DNA of 24,773 bases from Candidatus Alcyoniella australis (GTDB lineage: Bacteria > Lernaellota > Lernaellaia > JAVCCG01 > Alcyoniellaceae): the NCBI GenBank assembly GCA_030765605.1, contig JAVCCG010000051.1:1-24773 (forward strand). The letters run 5' to 3'. Made by a program: the position numbers and the translations under genes. The notes under the pieces are model-generated. The model was not told the origin of the DNA and searched no databases. It saw only the letters and a list, made by a program, of their open reading frames with translations. Positions 16,386-23,571 of the stretch are shown in pieces; position 1 is the stretch's first letter; every line of letters starts with the position of its first letter.

Positions 16386-18227
16386 ATGAAATGCCCCAAA
16401 TGTGGCTTCGTCAGCTTCGACTACCTCGACGCTTGCAAGAAGTGCGGGGGAGATCTGCGCGCGCACAAGCGCAAGCTGGGGATCATCTCCGAGGCGCCCA
16501 AGGTTCCGATCGAAGGCGAGCCCAAGGCTGAGCAGCGCTCGGAGCGGCTGCGTGATCGGTTCCGCAGGATGCGCGGCAAAGAAAAACTCGGCCCCGGCCT
16601 GCCCGATTTTGAGGATCAACAGCAAAGACGGATGCTCGACGAATCGATCCGCGCCGAGCGCGAGAGAGCCCGGCTCGAGACGGAGAAGCTCGCCCAAGAG
16701 AAGCAGCGGATCGAGATCGAGGCCCGCCGACTGGCCCAGGAACAGACGCGCATCCAGGGCGAGGCACAGAAGCTCGCACAGCAGCGTGAGCAGACCCAGG
16801 CCGAACAGCGCAAGCTGATCCAAGAGCGGGAACAGGCCGAGCAAGCGGCCCGGTTGGCCCGGGAGCAAGAGCAGCGGGCCAAGTTCGAGGGTGAAGCGCA
16901 GGCGCGCGCCGAGGTCGAGCAGCGTATTCGGCTGGAAGTCGAACGCGTCGGTCGCGAGGCGGAACAGCGGGCGGCCCAGGAGATCGAACGCACGCGCCAA
17001 CAGGCCGAGGAACGGACCAAGCTCGAGCTGGAAAAAGCCCGCAATGAGATCGAGCTGCGCGCACAGCGCGAGATCGAGCAGGCCCGGCAGGAGGTCGAGC
17101 AGGCCCGGCAGGAGGTCGAGCGCAGCGTGCACGATCAGGCCGCGCAACTGGCCCGCGAACAGGCCGAACAGCTCGCCAAACAGCAGATCGAGCAACGCGT
17201 CAAGGCCGAGGTCGAGCGCGCCGAGCAACAGGCCGAGCGGCTGATGAGCCAGAAGCTCGAGCAGGTGCGGCTCGAGGCCGAGCAACATGTGGCCAAGCAG
17301 GTCGAGTTGGCCCGGCTCAACGCCGAAAGCGAGGCGCGCAGCGAACTACAGCAGCTCAATGGCGAGCACGACCGCCAAAACGGCGAGCTGGAACAAGAGT
17401 ATCGCCACGAGACCCAACGTCGGGAGCAGCTCGAGGCCGAACTCGAACAGCTTGAGGGCGAGCGCCAATCGCGCCTGGCCCAGGAGGATAGCGCACGCAT
17501 TGAGGCCCAGCGGGCTATCGGCGAGGGTCGGGAGCAGGCGCGGATTCTGGCCCGCGAACGCGAGCAGATCGATCTTGAGCGCCAACAGCTGGCCCAGGAG
17601 CGCCAAGCGGCGGCTCGCGCACGGACCGAGGCTGCCGAGGCAATGCGGATCGAAAAGGCCGCTGAGCAGCCCGCGGCGTCGGCCGACCAAGACCGGCCGG
17701 CCGCAGCCGTTGCAAGCGCCTCCCTTGAGTCGGCTTCCGAGGCGATCCGTGTTGAACTCGGGCAGCGCCCCGAGCGCGAGATCGACATTGTCGAACAGAT
17801 GGTGGTGCCCAAGGGCGGATTCTGGCGTCGCGGTGCGGCCTGCGCCTTTGACGTCGGCATCTTTCTGGTGCTCGCTGCGCTGATGCTCTGGGGGCTGAAG
17901 TCAGTGCAGGCGCCGGACCAGAACGCAGCCCCGTTCATCCTATCGATTGCGGCCTACATCTACGTGGCGCTGGTGCTGGTGCTGGCCTTCTACTTCGTGC
18001 TGTTCCACTCCTTTTCCGGCCAGACTCCAGGCAAGATTTTGCTCGGACTGCGGCTGGTCGATACCCAGGGCGAGCCGGTGGGCCTGGCGCGCAGCTTCTT
18101 CCGCTATGTGTGTTGGCTGTTCGCGGTGATGCCGCTGGGGCTGGGCCTGCTCTACAGCGCGTTCGACATCAACAAGCGCGGCTGGCACGACTACCTGGCC
18201 GGAACCCTGGTGATCAGGACCAAGTGA
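16386..18227 (+). CDS. Zinc-ribbon / long coiled-coil / RDD-domain membrane protein
   Basis: This 613-residue protein has three parts. An N-terminal zinc ribbon has cysteines C3, C6, C17 and C20. A very long, charged stretch at about 75-460, rich in Glu, Gln, Arg and Ala with heptad spacing, is predicted coiled coil. The C-terminal RDD membrane domain (about 479-613) has three hydrophobic segments, starts with FWRRGAACAFDVG and includes SGQTPGKILLGLRLVD and the closing NKRGWHDYLAGT. RDD domains are membrane modules of mostly unknown function, some linked to ion transport. The ribbon and the coil should lie in the cytoplasm. The ATG is chosen because MKCPKC is the usual beginning of such ribbons; AGGAG at 16368-16372 is rather far (13 nt). 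The stop overlaps the next start as GTGA. Confidence 0.85.
   Translation: MKCPKCGFVSFDYLDACKKCGGDLRAHKRKLGIISEAPKVPIEGEPKAEQRSERLRDRFRRMRGKEKLGPGLPDFEDQQQRRMLDESIRAERERARLETEKLAQEKQRIEIEARRLAQEQTRIQGEAQKLAQQREQTQAEQRKLIQEREQAEQAARLAREQEQRAKFEGEAQARAEVEQRIRLEVERVGREAEQRAAQEIERTRQQAEERTKLELEKARNEIELRAQREIEQARQEVEQARQEVERSVHDQAAQLAREQAEQLAKQQIEQRVKAEVERAEQQAERLMSQKLEQVRLEAEQHVAKQVELARLNAESEARSELQQLNGEHDRQNGELEQEYRHETQRREQLEAELEQLEGERQSRLAQEDSARIEAQRAIGEGREQARILAREREQIDLERQQLAQERQAAARARTEAAEAMRIEKAAEQPAASADQDRPAAAVASASLESASEAIRVELGQRPEREIDIVEQMVVPKGGFWRRGAACAFDVGIFLVLAALMLWGLKSVQAPDQNAAPFILSIAAYIYVALVLVLAFYFVLFHSFSGQTPGKILLGLRLVDTQGEPVGLARSFFRYVCWLFAVMPLGLGLLYSAFDINKRGWHDYLAGTLVIRTK
17076..17117 (+). 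repeat. 21-bp exact tandem duplication inside the coiled coil
   Basis: Two identical 21-nt units (17076-17096 and 17097-17117) encode EQARQEV twice. The unit is exactly seven codons, one coiled-coil heptad, so this is a recent in-frame heptad duplication that keeps the coil in register. Confidence 0.85.
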
Positions 18228-19366
18228 GCCGCGCGCTGCTGCCGATGCTGGCGTTGGCGATCGTCGCGGCCGTTGCGGCGCAGCCGATAATTCCCGCGGA
18301 CAACCTGTTCGACCCGGCCTGGGGCACGGTGCTAAGCAACCTCGAGAGCATCTGGCAAGGCGGCGAGTTCGGGCCGGAGCGGCTGGTCGACGACGATCCG
18401 TCCAGCCTCTGGCGCGCGGCCGACGGCTCGGTGCCGCCCATCGCGTTGACCTTCGAGCTGGCGCGACCGGCGCGGCTGCGCTCGATCGCCCTGGCCAACG
18501 CCGAGGACGCGGACTACGTCAACGCTCAGGCGCGGGTGGTGCGGCTCGAGGCCCTGACGCCGGACCGCGATCCGGCCAAGACGCGGGTGCTGGGCAGCTT
18601 CGTGCTCGACAAGCGGCCGGGTTGGCAGCGCTTCGAGCTTAGGCCCGCACACTGCCGCATTTTACAGCTGACGATTCTTTCCAACCACGGCAGCCGCCAT
18701 ATGACCACCCTGGCCGGAATCGCGCTGGGCGCACAGCTCGATGACGGCGGGCCGTTCGCACTGGTCCAGGGCAGATACGATGACGGCCAAGGCCACGCCC
18801 TGACCCTGGTACAGCACGGAGAGCGGCTCAGCGGCTGCACGTCCGGTCCCCAGGCGCTGCCGATCCAGGGTCGACGCGCGGGGGAGGCTTGGGCGCTGCT
18901 GATCGGCGATCGGCCGGCGGTGCTGGTGCTCGACGCCGATCTGCGCGCGCGGCTGACCGAGACGATCGACGGCCGCAACGTGATGCGCACCCTGCAGCGC
19001 GTTGACCGTGATCCCGGAGTCTGCTCTGACCAACGCGAGCTGTACGCGGAGATACTGCGCCGCGAAGGCCGGTTGACCTTGCTCGATCAGGGGGGCGACG
19101 AGCCGGCGGCGCTGCTTGCGGGTCTGGACGGACGCTGGAGCGTGGGTGTCTACGTGTTGCGAACCGGCGATGCGCAGCAGGATTTGGAACGCAGCCGGAC
19201 GCGGGCCGCTGCCCTGGCCGACGAGCTTGCGCAACGCGGACTGGATAGCTCGCGGGTCGAGGTTGTAGGACGCGGCGGCTCCGATCCGCCTGCCGCATCT
19301 TTGGCCCGGCCCTGGCGCGCCCTGTGCGAGCGGATCGTCATCGAGCGCGCAACGAACTGGGAGTGA
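18224..19366 (+). CDS. Exported protein with discoidin-like N-terminal and OmpA-like C-terminal domain
   Basis: This 380-residue protein starts at a GTG overlapping the upstream TGA (GTGA) and has a signal peptide (hydrophobic 5-19, cleavage near AAQ-P at about 20). Residues 26-168 resemble a discoidin/F5-8C-like beta-sandwich: NLFDPAWG, then VDDDPSSLWRA, a TFEL strand and RLRSIALAN, with the pattern of carbohydrate-binding members. A middle region of unknown fold follows. The last 110 residues match an OmpA-like peptidoglycan-associating domain in outline (GDAQQDLERSRTRAAALADEL, then SSRVEVVGRGGSDPP and LCERIVIE), but the usual TD and NRR motifs are degenerate, so peptidoglycan binding is uncertain. 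It is probably periplasmic or outer-membrane linked. Its 3' end overlaps the convergent membrane gene by 29 bp. Confidence 0.72.
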   Translation: MSRALLPMLALAIVAAVAAQPIIPADNLFDPAWGTVLSNLESIWQGGEFGPERLVDDDPSSLWRAADGSVPPIALTFELARPARLRSIALANAEDADYVNAQARVVRLEALTPDRDPAKTRVLGSFVLDKRPGWQRFELRPAHCRILQLTILSNHGSRHMTTLAGIALGAQLDDGGPFALVQGRYDDGQGHALTLVQHGERLSGCTSGPQALPIQGRRAGEAWALLIGDRPAVLVLDADLRARLTETIDGRNVMRTLQRVDRDPGVCSDQRELYAEILRREGRLTLLDQGGDEPAALLAGLDGRWSVGVYVLRTGDAQQDLERSRTRAAALADELAQRGLDSSRVEVVGRGGSDPPAASLARPWRALCERIVIERATNWE

Positions 19367-20564
19367 TTGCGTAGCTTCCCTGCGCAGTGAAAACCAGCAA
19401 ACGGCCGTCCTCGGGCCGCCACTGGACGGCCAGCGGCACAGCGGGCAGATCGATCCGCTCGCGCACCCGCGGGTCGCTCAGGTCGATCCATTCCAACCGT
19501 CCGTCGGCGAACCCGGTCGCGGCCAGCCTGCCTTGTCGCGGAGCCGTGGCGATTGCGCCCGCGCCGTGCTCGACAAAGATCTGGGTGGCCTTATCCAGCG
19601 TGCGCGCGTTGAGCACGTCGATGCGGCCGTGCAGCGGACGGGCCACAAAAAGCTCGGCGCGCAGATCGTCCAGGGCCAGTTCGGACAGCCCCGGGCCGAG
19701 CTTTGCCGCGAGCAGCTCGCCTTGGGCGTTGAGCAGCAGCACGCGCTCCTGGGGAGCGAACTGCACAGCGTAGATCCGGCCGTCGTTGGCAGCCGCCACA
19801 TCGCCCAACTGCGCCGGATCGAGCCCCGCTGCTTGGGCGATGGTTTGGCGGGTCAGGCTGCTGTCGGGCGGGCGCTCGAACGTTTCAACGACCCGCGGAT
19901 CGGCTGAGGGCGGCCGGTCGTGCGCAAGGTGGAAGCCGAGGATCGCGCAGGCCGCGCAAAGCACTACCAGCAGGCCCAGCCGCAGCCCGGCGCTGACATG
20001 CAGGCGACGCAGCAGCGCGGATCCGCCCCAGGCCGTGCCCAGCAGCAACGCATCGGGCAGCGCGGCCCGACCGTGGGGCAAAATCGCGGCCAGGGCAATC
20101 AACGGCAGGGGCAGGGTGTACAACGCGCGCCGCGGCCCCAATCCGGCGGCCGCGTGGCTGAGCAGGGCCCAGCCCGCGCCCACGGCCAAGAAGCGCAGGC
20201 TCGTCAGCGGGTCGAGGTAGATTGCGTTGAGCGCGAGCGCCAGTCCCAGAGGGTAGATCGCGGCCCAGGTCCAAATTCGCGATAGATCGGCCCAGACCTG
20301 CAGCGAGGTCTCGCGGCCGGTGCGGCGTACGATCAATAGCTGCAACAGCGCCAGGGCCGCCAGGCCGACCAGCACCGCCGGGGTGATGTAGAGCAGGGCG
20401 ATGGCGTTGAAATCGAGCCATTCAATGGCCCACGGCAGGGCGTACTCCGCGGCCCAGGCGGGTTTGTGCGCGATTCGCGAGGTCAACGCCAGGGTTACCA
20501 GCGTCAGACCGGCCGCAATCAGCAGCCGGCGCCAGAGGGTGAGTAAGCGTAGCGATAGGGACAT
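19338..20564 (-). CDS. Membrane protein with C-terminal propeller-like domain
   Basis: This 408-residue protein has about six hydrophobic segments in the first 215 residues. The soluble C-terminal half (about 220-408) shows short repeating beta-strand units, such as GDVAAANDGRIYAVQF, RVLLLNAQGELLA, ELFVARPLHGRIDVLNART and RLAATGFADGRLEWIDL. This pattern fits WD40/YVTN-like beta-propellers, probably on the periplasmic side. I do not recognise a named family. The final 29 bp overlap the convergent discoidin/OmpA-like gene, and the 5' end faces the lipoprotein gene across a 111-bp gap. The start is the ATG at 20564, which has no Shine-Dalgarno, with a TAGAAT -10-like box only 7 nt upstream, so the message may be leaderless. 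The function is unknown. Confidence 0.7.
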   Translation of the reverse strand: MSLSLRLLTLWRRLLIAAGLTLVTLALTSRIAHKPAWAAEYALPWAIEWLDFNAIALLYITPAVLVGLAALALLQLLIVRRTGRETSLQVWADLSRIWTWAAIYPLGLALALNAIYLDPLTSLRFLAVGAGWALLSHAAAGLGPRRALYTLPLPLIALAAILPHGRAALPDALLLGTAWGGSALLRRLHVSAGLRLGLLVVLCAACAILGFHLAHDRPPSADPRVVETFERPPDSSLTRQTIAQAAGLDPAQLGDVAAANDGRIYAVQFAPQERVLLLNAQGELLAAKLGPGLSELALDDLRAELFVARPLHGRIDVLNARTLDKATQIFVEHGAGAIATAPRQGRLAATGFADGRLEWIDLSDPRVRERIDLPAVPLAVQWRPEDGRLLVFTAQGSYAITPSSLRAR

Positions 20565-20571
20565 CGCGCCG

Positions 20572-20577
20572 ATTCTA
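20572..20577 (-). promoter_or_regulatory. -10-like TAGAAT just upstream of the membrane-propeller gene
   Basis: On the minus strand TAGAAT (5 of 6 matches to TATAAT) ends 7 nt before the ATG at 20564. Transcription would start at or within a base or so of the A of the ATG. No convincing -35 box is seen at the right distance. Confidence 0.3.
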
Positions 20578-20617
20578 AGCCGATGTCGTGTCGAGAGGAA
20601 GGCGACCTGGTGTTCGC

Positions 20618-20646
20618 TTTACCGCAGCCGGGGCCTGGGATAGAAT
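20618..20646 (+). promoter_or_regulatory. Candidate sigma70-type promoter for the lipoprotein gene
   Basis: TTTACC (20618-20623) and TAGAAT (20641-20646) are separated by exactly 17 nt, with 4/6 and 5/6 consensus matches. The start of transcription would be near 20653, leaving a leader of about 23 nt that includes the GAGG ribosome-binding site at 20665-20668. Confidence 0.52.
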
Positions 20647-20675
20647 CCCGCCGTCTCTTAAACCGAGGTATCCAG

Positions 20676-21110
20676 ATGAGATCTATTCCCATTGCCCTGC
20701 TCTGCGTTGCGACCATACTGATTTTGGCCGCCGGCTGCCCCAGCTCGGACGATGAGCAGGACGACGTCAGCCTGGCGCCCTACCTCTATCAGGAGACCTT
20801 CGAGATCGAGCCCAATCCGGCCGAGTCCGGCGAGACCGTGAGCTTTTTCTTCGGGTTCGACGACTTTGACGGCGACGTGTCCGAGGCGCTGATAGTGGTG
20901 CGCCACAAGGATGACGATGGCGTTGTGAGTCCGGTCGTGCCTGAGAGCGATCCGCTGATCAAGGGCCGGACCCACGGTTCGGTGGAGTTCGAATTGACCG
21001 TTATCGAGGCCGACCAGGGTCAGTATCTGGCCTACATGATCGACAACGCGGGCAACGTCAGCAACGAGATCACCATGCAGTTTTACGTCAATCCGCCACT
21101 GCCCGAGTAA
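20676..21110 (+). CDS. Small predicted lipoprotein with Ig-like fold
   Basis: This 144-residue protein starts with a type II signal peptide: basic MRS, a hydrophobic core and AAGC with Cys21 as the likely lipidated residue. The next residues, PSSDDEQDD, are acidic; if E. coli sorting rules hold, Pro and Ser at +2 and +3 suggest an outer-membrane rather than inner-membrane location. The mature part (about 35-140) has alternating strands, FEIEPNPAESGETVSFFFGF early and YLAYMIDNAGNVSNEITMQF late, resembling a single immunoglobulin/CARDB-like domain. The ATG at 20676 is supported by GAGG 7 nt upstream; longer in-frame starts would ruin the signal peptide. The function is unknown. The last 23 bp overlap the convergent mtaB gene. 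Orthology to a named lipoprotein cannot be claimed. Confidence 0.78.
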   Translation: MRSIPIALLCVATILILAAGCPSSDDEQDDVSLAPYLYQETFEIEPNPAESGETVSFFFGFDDFDGDVSEALIVVRHKDDDGVVSPVVPESDPLIKGRTHGSVEFELTVIEADQGQYLAYMIDNAGNVSNEITMQFYVNPPLPE

Positions 21111-22386
21111 GCACCAAGGCTCTCCCCTCAATTCCCACTGCGCGCAACTTCAGCCGCGCGCCGACCCGCAGATCTTGCATCGCCTGTTGGGTGATCCCCG
21201 GATGATAAAGCTCGGTGGTGCCTGCGGCGCGTCCGTCGGGCAGCAGGCGCTCGACCACCAGCTCCAGCGTGCGGCCGACCGACGATTCCAAATGGCTTTG
21301 CCGCAGCCGTTCGCCCAGCTCGCGCATCCGCGCGGCGCGCTCACGCACTACATCGGGCGGCAGCGGCTCCAGCTCGTAGGCAGCGGTCCCCGGCCGCGCC
21401 GAGAACGGGAACACGTGCAGATACGAAAGCTCGAGCTGCGCGCAGGCGCTCAGGGTGCGCTCGAACGCGGCCTGGCTCTCGCCGGGAAATCCGACCAGCA
21501 CGTCCGCGCCCACGGTTAGCGGCACAATCCGGCGCAGCAATTCCAGCGCGCCCTCGATTGCCTGCGGCCCGTAGGGCCGCCGCATCTGTTGCAGCACCTC
21601 GGGGTCTGCGCTTTGCAGCGCCAGATGTACGTGGGGGCAGATCCGCGGATCGGCCAGCAGCTCGACCAGATGCTCGTCAATCTCGTGCGGGTCGAGGCTC
21701 GAGAGTCGCAACCGCGGCGGGTCGTCGCCCAAATCCAGAGCCAACAGCCGTTGCAGCAGACCGGCGAGATCCAGCGGCGGGTCCAGTCCGCGGCCGTAAC
21801 GTCCCAGGTGGATTCCGACCAACACAACCTCGGGCGCGCCGCGTTGCGCAAGCTGCGTCAGCTCGGCCTGCACGTCGTCCGGCGGCAGGCTGCGCTCGAC
21901 CCCGCGCGCATAGGGCACCACGCAGTAGGAACAGCGGTTGTCGCAACCGAGCTGCACCACCAGCGAGGGGCGAGTGCGGCTGGGCAGCAGCGGCCGGGGC
22001 AGAGGCTGCAGGGGAGCGGCGGTCTCGTCGAGCTGCCGTGGCTTGAGTCCGGTCAGCCAGTGCACCAGCTCGACCTTCTGTGTGGTGCTGAATAAAGCGT
22101 CGGCCTCGGGAAGCTCGTGGACGATCTTCGGGTTGACCTGCGGCACGCAGCCGACCAAGGCCACGCGCGCCGCGGGAAAGCGCCGCCTGGCGCGACGAAC
22201 CAGCTTGCGGCAGTCCCGCTCCGCGTGGCCCGTGACCGCGCAGGAGTTGATTACCACCGCATCCGGGGTCCGCTGCCAATCACCGTCTACGCTTGCGCCC
22301 AGGCTGATTAGCAGCGCCTTGATCGCCTCGGAGTCAGCCTGATTGACCTTACAGCCGATGGTGGCCAGCAATACGCGCACGTTCAA
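21088..22386 (-). CDS. mtaB: tRNA (N6-threonylcarbamoyladenosine(37)-C2)-methylthiotransferase MtaB-like
   Basis: This 432-residue member of the methylthiotransferase family converts t6A37 to ms2t6A37 in ANN-decoding tRNAs, using two iron-sulfur clusters and SAM. The N-terminal UPF0004 domain has C12 (IGCKVNQ), C49 (NSCAVTGHAE) and C80 (VGCVPQ). The radical SAM domain has CDNRCSYCVVPYARG with C148, C152 and C155, then the LQSADPEVLQQMRRPY region and DVLVGFPGE. A TRAM-like RNA-binding domain closes the protein at about 368-430. The GCKVNQ start and CAVTxxAE favour MtaB over MiaB or RimO; the distinction is from motifs only. The start appears to be TTG, overlapping the mnmA stop as TTGA; an in-frame GTG two codons later (22380) is possible. 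It forms a tRNA-modification pair with mnmA. Confidence 0.88.
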   Translation of the reverse strand: MNVRVLLATIGCKVNQADSEAIKALLISLGASVDGDWQRTPDAVVINSCAVTGHAERDCRKLVRRARRRFPAARVALVGCVPQVNPKIVHELPEADALFSTTQKVELVHWLTGLKPRQLDETAAPLQPLPRPLLPSRTRPSLVVQLGCDNRCSYCVVPYARGVERSLPPDDVQAELTQLAQRGAPEVVLVGIHLGRYGRGLDPPLDLAGLLQRLLALDLGDDPPRLRLSSLDPHEIDEHLVELLADPRICPHVHLALQSADPEVLQQMRRPYGPQAIEGALELLRRIVPLTVGADVLVGFPGESQAAFERTLSACAQLELSYLHVFPFSARPGTAAYELEPLPPDVVRERAARMRELGERLRQSHLESSVGRTLELVVERLLPDGRAAGTTELYHPGITQQAMQDLRVGARLKLRAVGIEGRALVLTRAVAD

Positions 22387-23423
22387 CGGATCGATTCGAC
22401 GATCGTGCCGCCGCCGAGCACGATCTCGCCGCTGGGATCGTAGAACACCGCGGCCTGGCCCGGGGCCACGCCCTGGGTCGGCTCGTCAAAGCGCACCTCG
22501 CAGCCGCGCTCGTCAGGGAAGATGCGCGCCGCAGTCCCGTTGTGGCGCGAGCGCAGCTTGACCAGGGCCTGCGCGCCGGGTTCGACCTCGCGCAGCATTC
22601 GCGGTTGATCCGTGCGCAGACCGCGGCAGTCGAGTTCCTCGCGCGGCCCGACAAGCACTTCGGCGCTCTGGGGCCGGATCTGGATTACGTACAGCGGTTG
22701 GTCGGCGGCCACGCCGATGCCGCGGCGTTGACCCACGGTGAACAGGTGTACGCCGCGATGTTCGCCCAGCACCGTGCCCTGCGAATTTTTAATCAGACCC
22801 GGTCGCGCTTCTTCAGCGTTGAGCACCTGCCGATGATACGGATCGCCTTGGGCAAAGCAGATCTCCTGGCTCTCGGGCCGCGCCAAACGATCCACGCCGA
22901 ATTGCGCGGCAAGGGCGCGTACCTCGACCTTGCTCATCGCGCCCAACGGCAGCCGCAGCCTGGGCAGCCAGTCCGGGTCGACGGCGTAGAGGAAGTACGA
23001 TTGGTCCTTGTCCGGGTCCACTGCGCGCAGCAGCCGTCCGGCGCTGTCGATCCGCGCGTAGTGCCCGGTGGCGATCAAATTAATGCCCAGCTCGTCCGCG
23101 CGCTGGATCAGCGCCGCGAATTTGACTCGTGGATTGCACCACACGCAGGGGTTGGGCGTACGGCCCGCGATGTAGGCCTCGGCGAATGGCATACGCACCT
23201 GCTCGCGAAACAGCGAGCGCGCATCGTAGGTCTCGTGGGCCATGCCCAGCAGCCGCGCCTGCTCGGCCGCAGCCCGGGCGCACTGCTCGGCACCCGGATC
23301 GAACAGCAACAGCGTAAGTCCGACGACCTCGATTCCCTGGGATGCGAGCAATGCCGCGGCGACCGCGGAGTCAACACCGCCGCTCATTGCGATCAGGGCT
23401 TTGGTCAAGCCCGGATTATTCAT
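22383..23423 (-). CDS. mnmA: tRNA-specific 2-thiouridylase MnmA
   Basis: This 346-residue cytoplasmic enzyme inserts sulfur at C2 of the wobble uridine (s2U34) of Lys, Glu and Gln tRNAs by adenylation and persulfide transfer. The PP-loop ATP motif SGGVDS is at 14-19. The two catalytic cysteines are in place: C96 (PCVWCNPRVKF) and C189 (ESQEICFAQGD). GHYARI (120-125), the DQSYFLY segment (140-146) and HLFTVGQRRGIGV match the family, and the C-terminal beta-barrel is present, so the protein looks complete. The ATG at 23423 (MNNPG) is chosen over an upstream start seven codons earlier because it lies 10 residues before the first strand. Only a weak GAAG precedes it. The stop overlaps the mtaB start, so the two are probably translated together. 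Confidence 0.95.
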   Translation of the reverse strand: MNNPGLTKALIAMSGGVDSAVAAALLASQGIEVVGLTLLLFDPGAEQCARAAAEQARLLGMAHETYDARSLFREQVRMPFAEAYIAGRTPNPCVWCNPRVKFAALIQRADELGINLIATGHYARIDSAGRLLRAVDPDKDQSYFLYAVDPDWLPRLRLPLGAMSKVEVRALAAQFGVDRLARPESQEICFAQGDPYHRQVLNAEEARPGLIKNSQGTVLGEHRGVHLFTVGQRRGIGVAADQPLYVIQIRPQSAEVLVGPREELDCRGLRTDQPRMLREVEPGAQALVKLRSRHNGTAARIFPDERGCEVRFDEPTQGVAPGQAAVFYDPSGEIVLGGGTIVESIR

Positions 23424-23437
23424 AAGGCTTCTACTGC

Positions 23438-23557
23438 GGCGCACAATTCATCCGCAACTACTGCGTCATCCGGGACGATCCGTCCTCGACGTACCACAGC
23501 GGGTACGCCTGCGGATGATCGCCCCGTCTTCCTTGTATTTACGGCGCTTTGCACGCC
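23438..23557. repeat. 120-bp imperfect palindromic intergenic element
   Basis: Four nested pairs of inverted arms share one centre near 23498: CGTACC/GGTACG (23490-23495 and 23502-23507, perfect); the wider 24-nt arms 23472-23495 and 23502-23525 (16 identities plus two G-U pairs); CCGCAACTAC with GTATTTACGG (23452-23461 and 23535-23544, 8/10); and GGCGCACAA with TTGCACGCC (23438-23446 and 23549-23557, 7/9). It fills most of the 148-bp gap between mnmA and the HD-GYP gene. No convincing reading frame or T-tract is present. It looks like a palindromic interspersed repeat or a structured RNA; copy number cannot be seen here. Confidence 0.55.
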
Positions 23558-23571
23558 TCGCTGACGAACCC

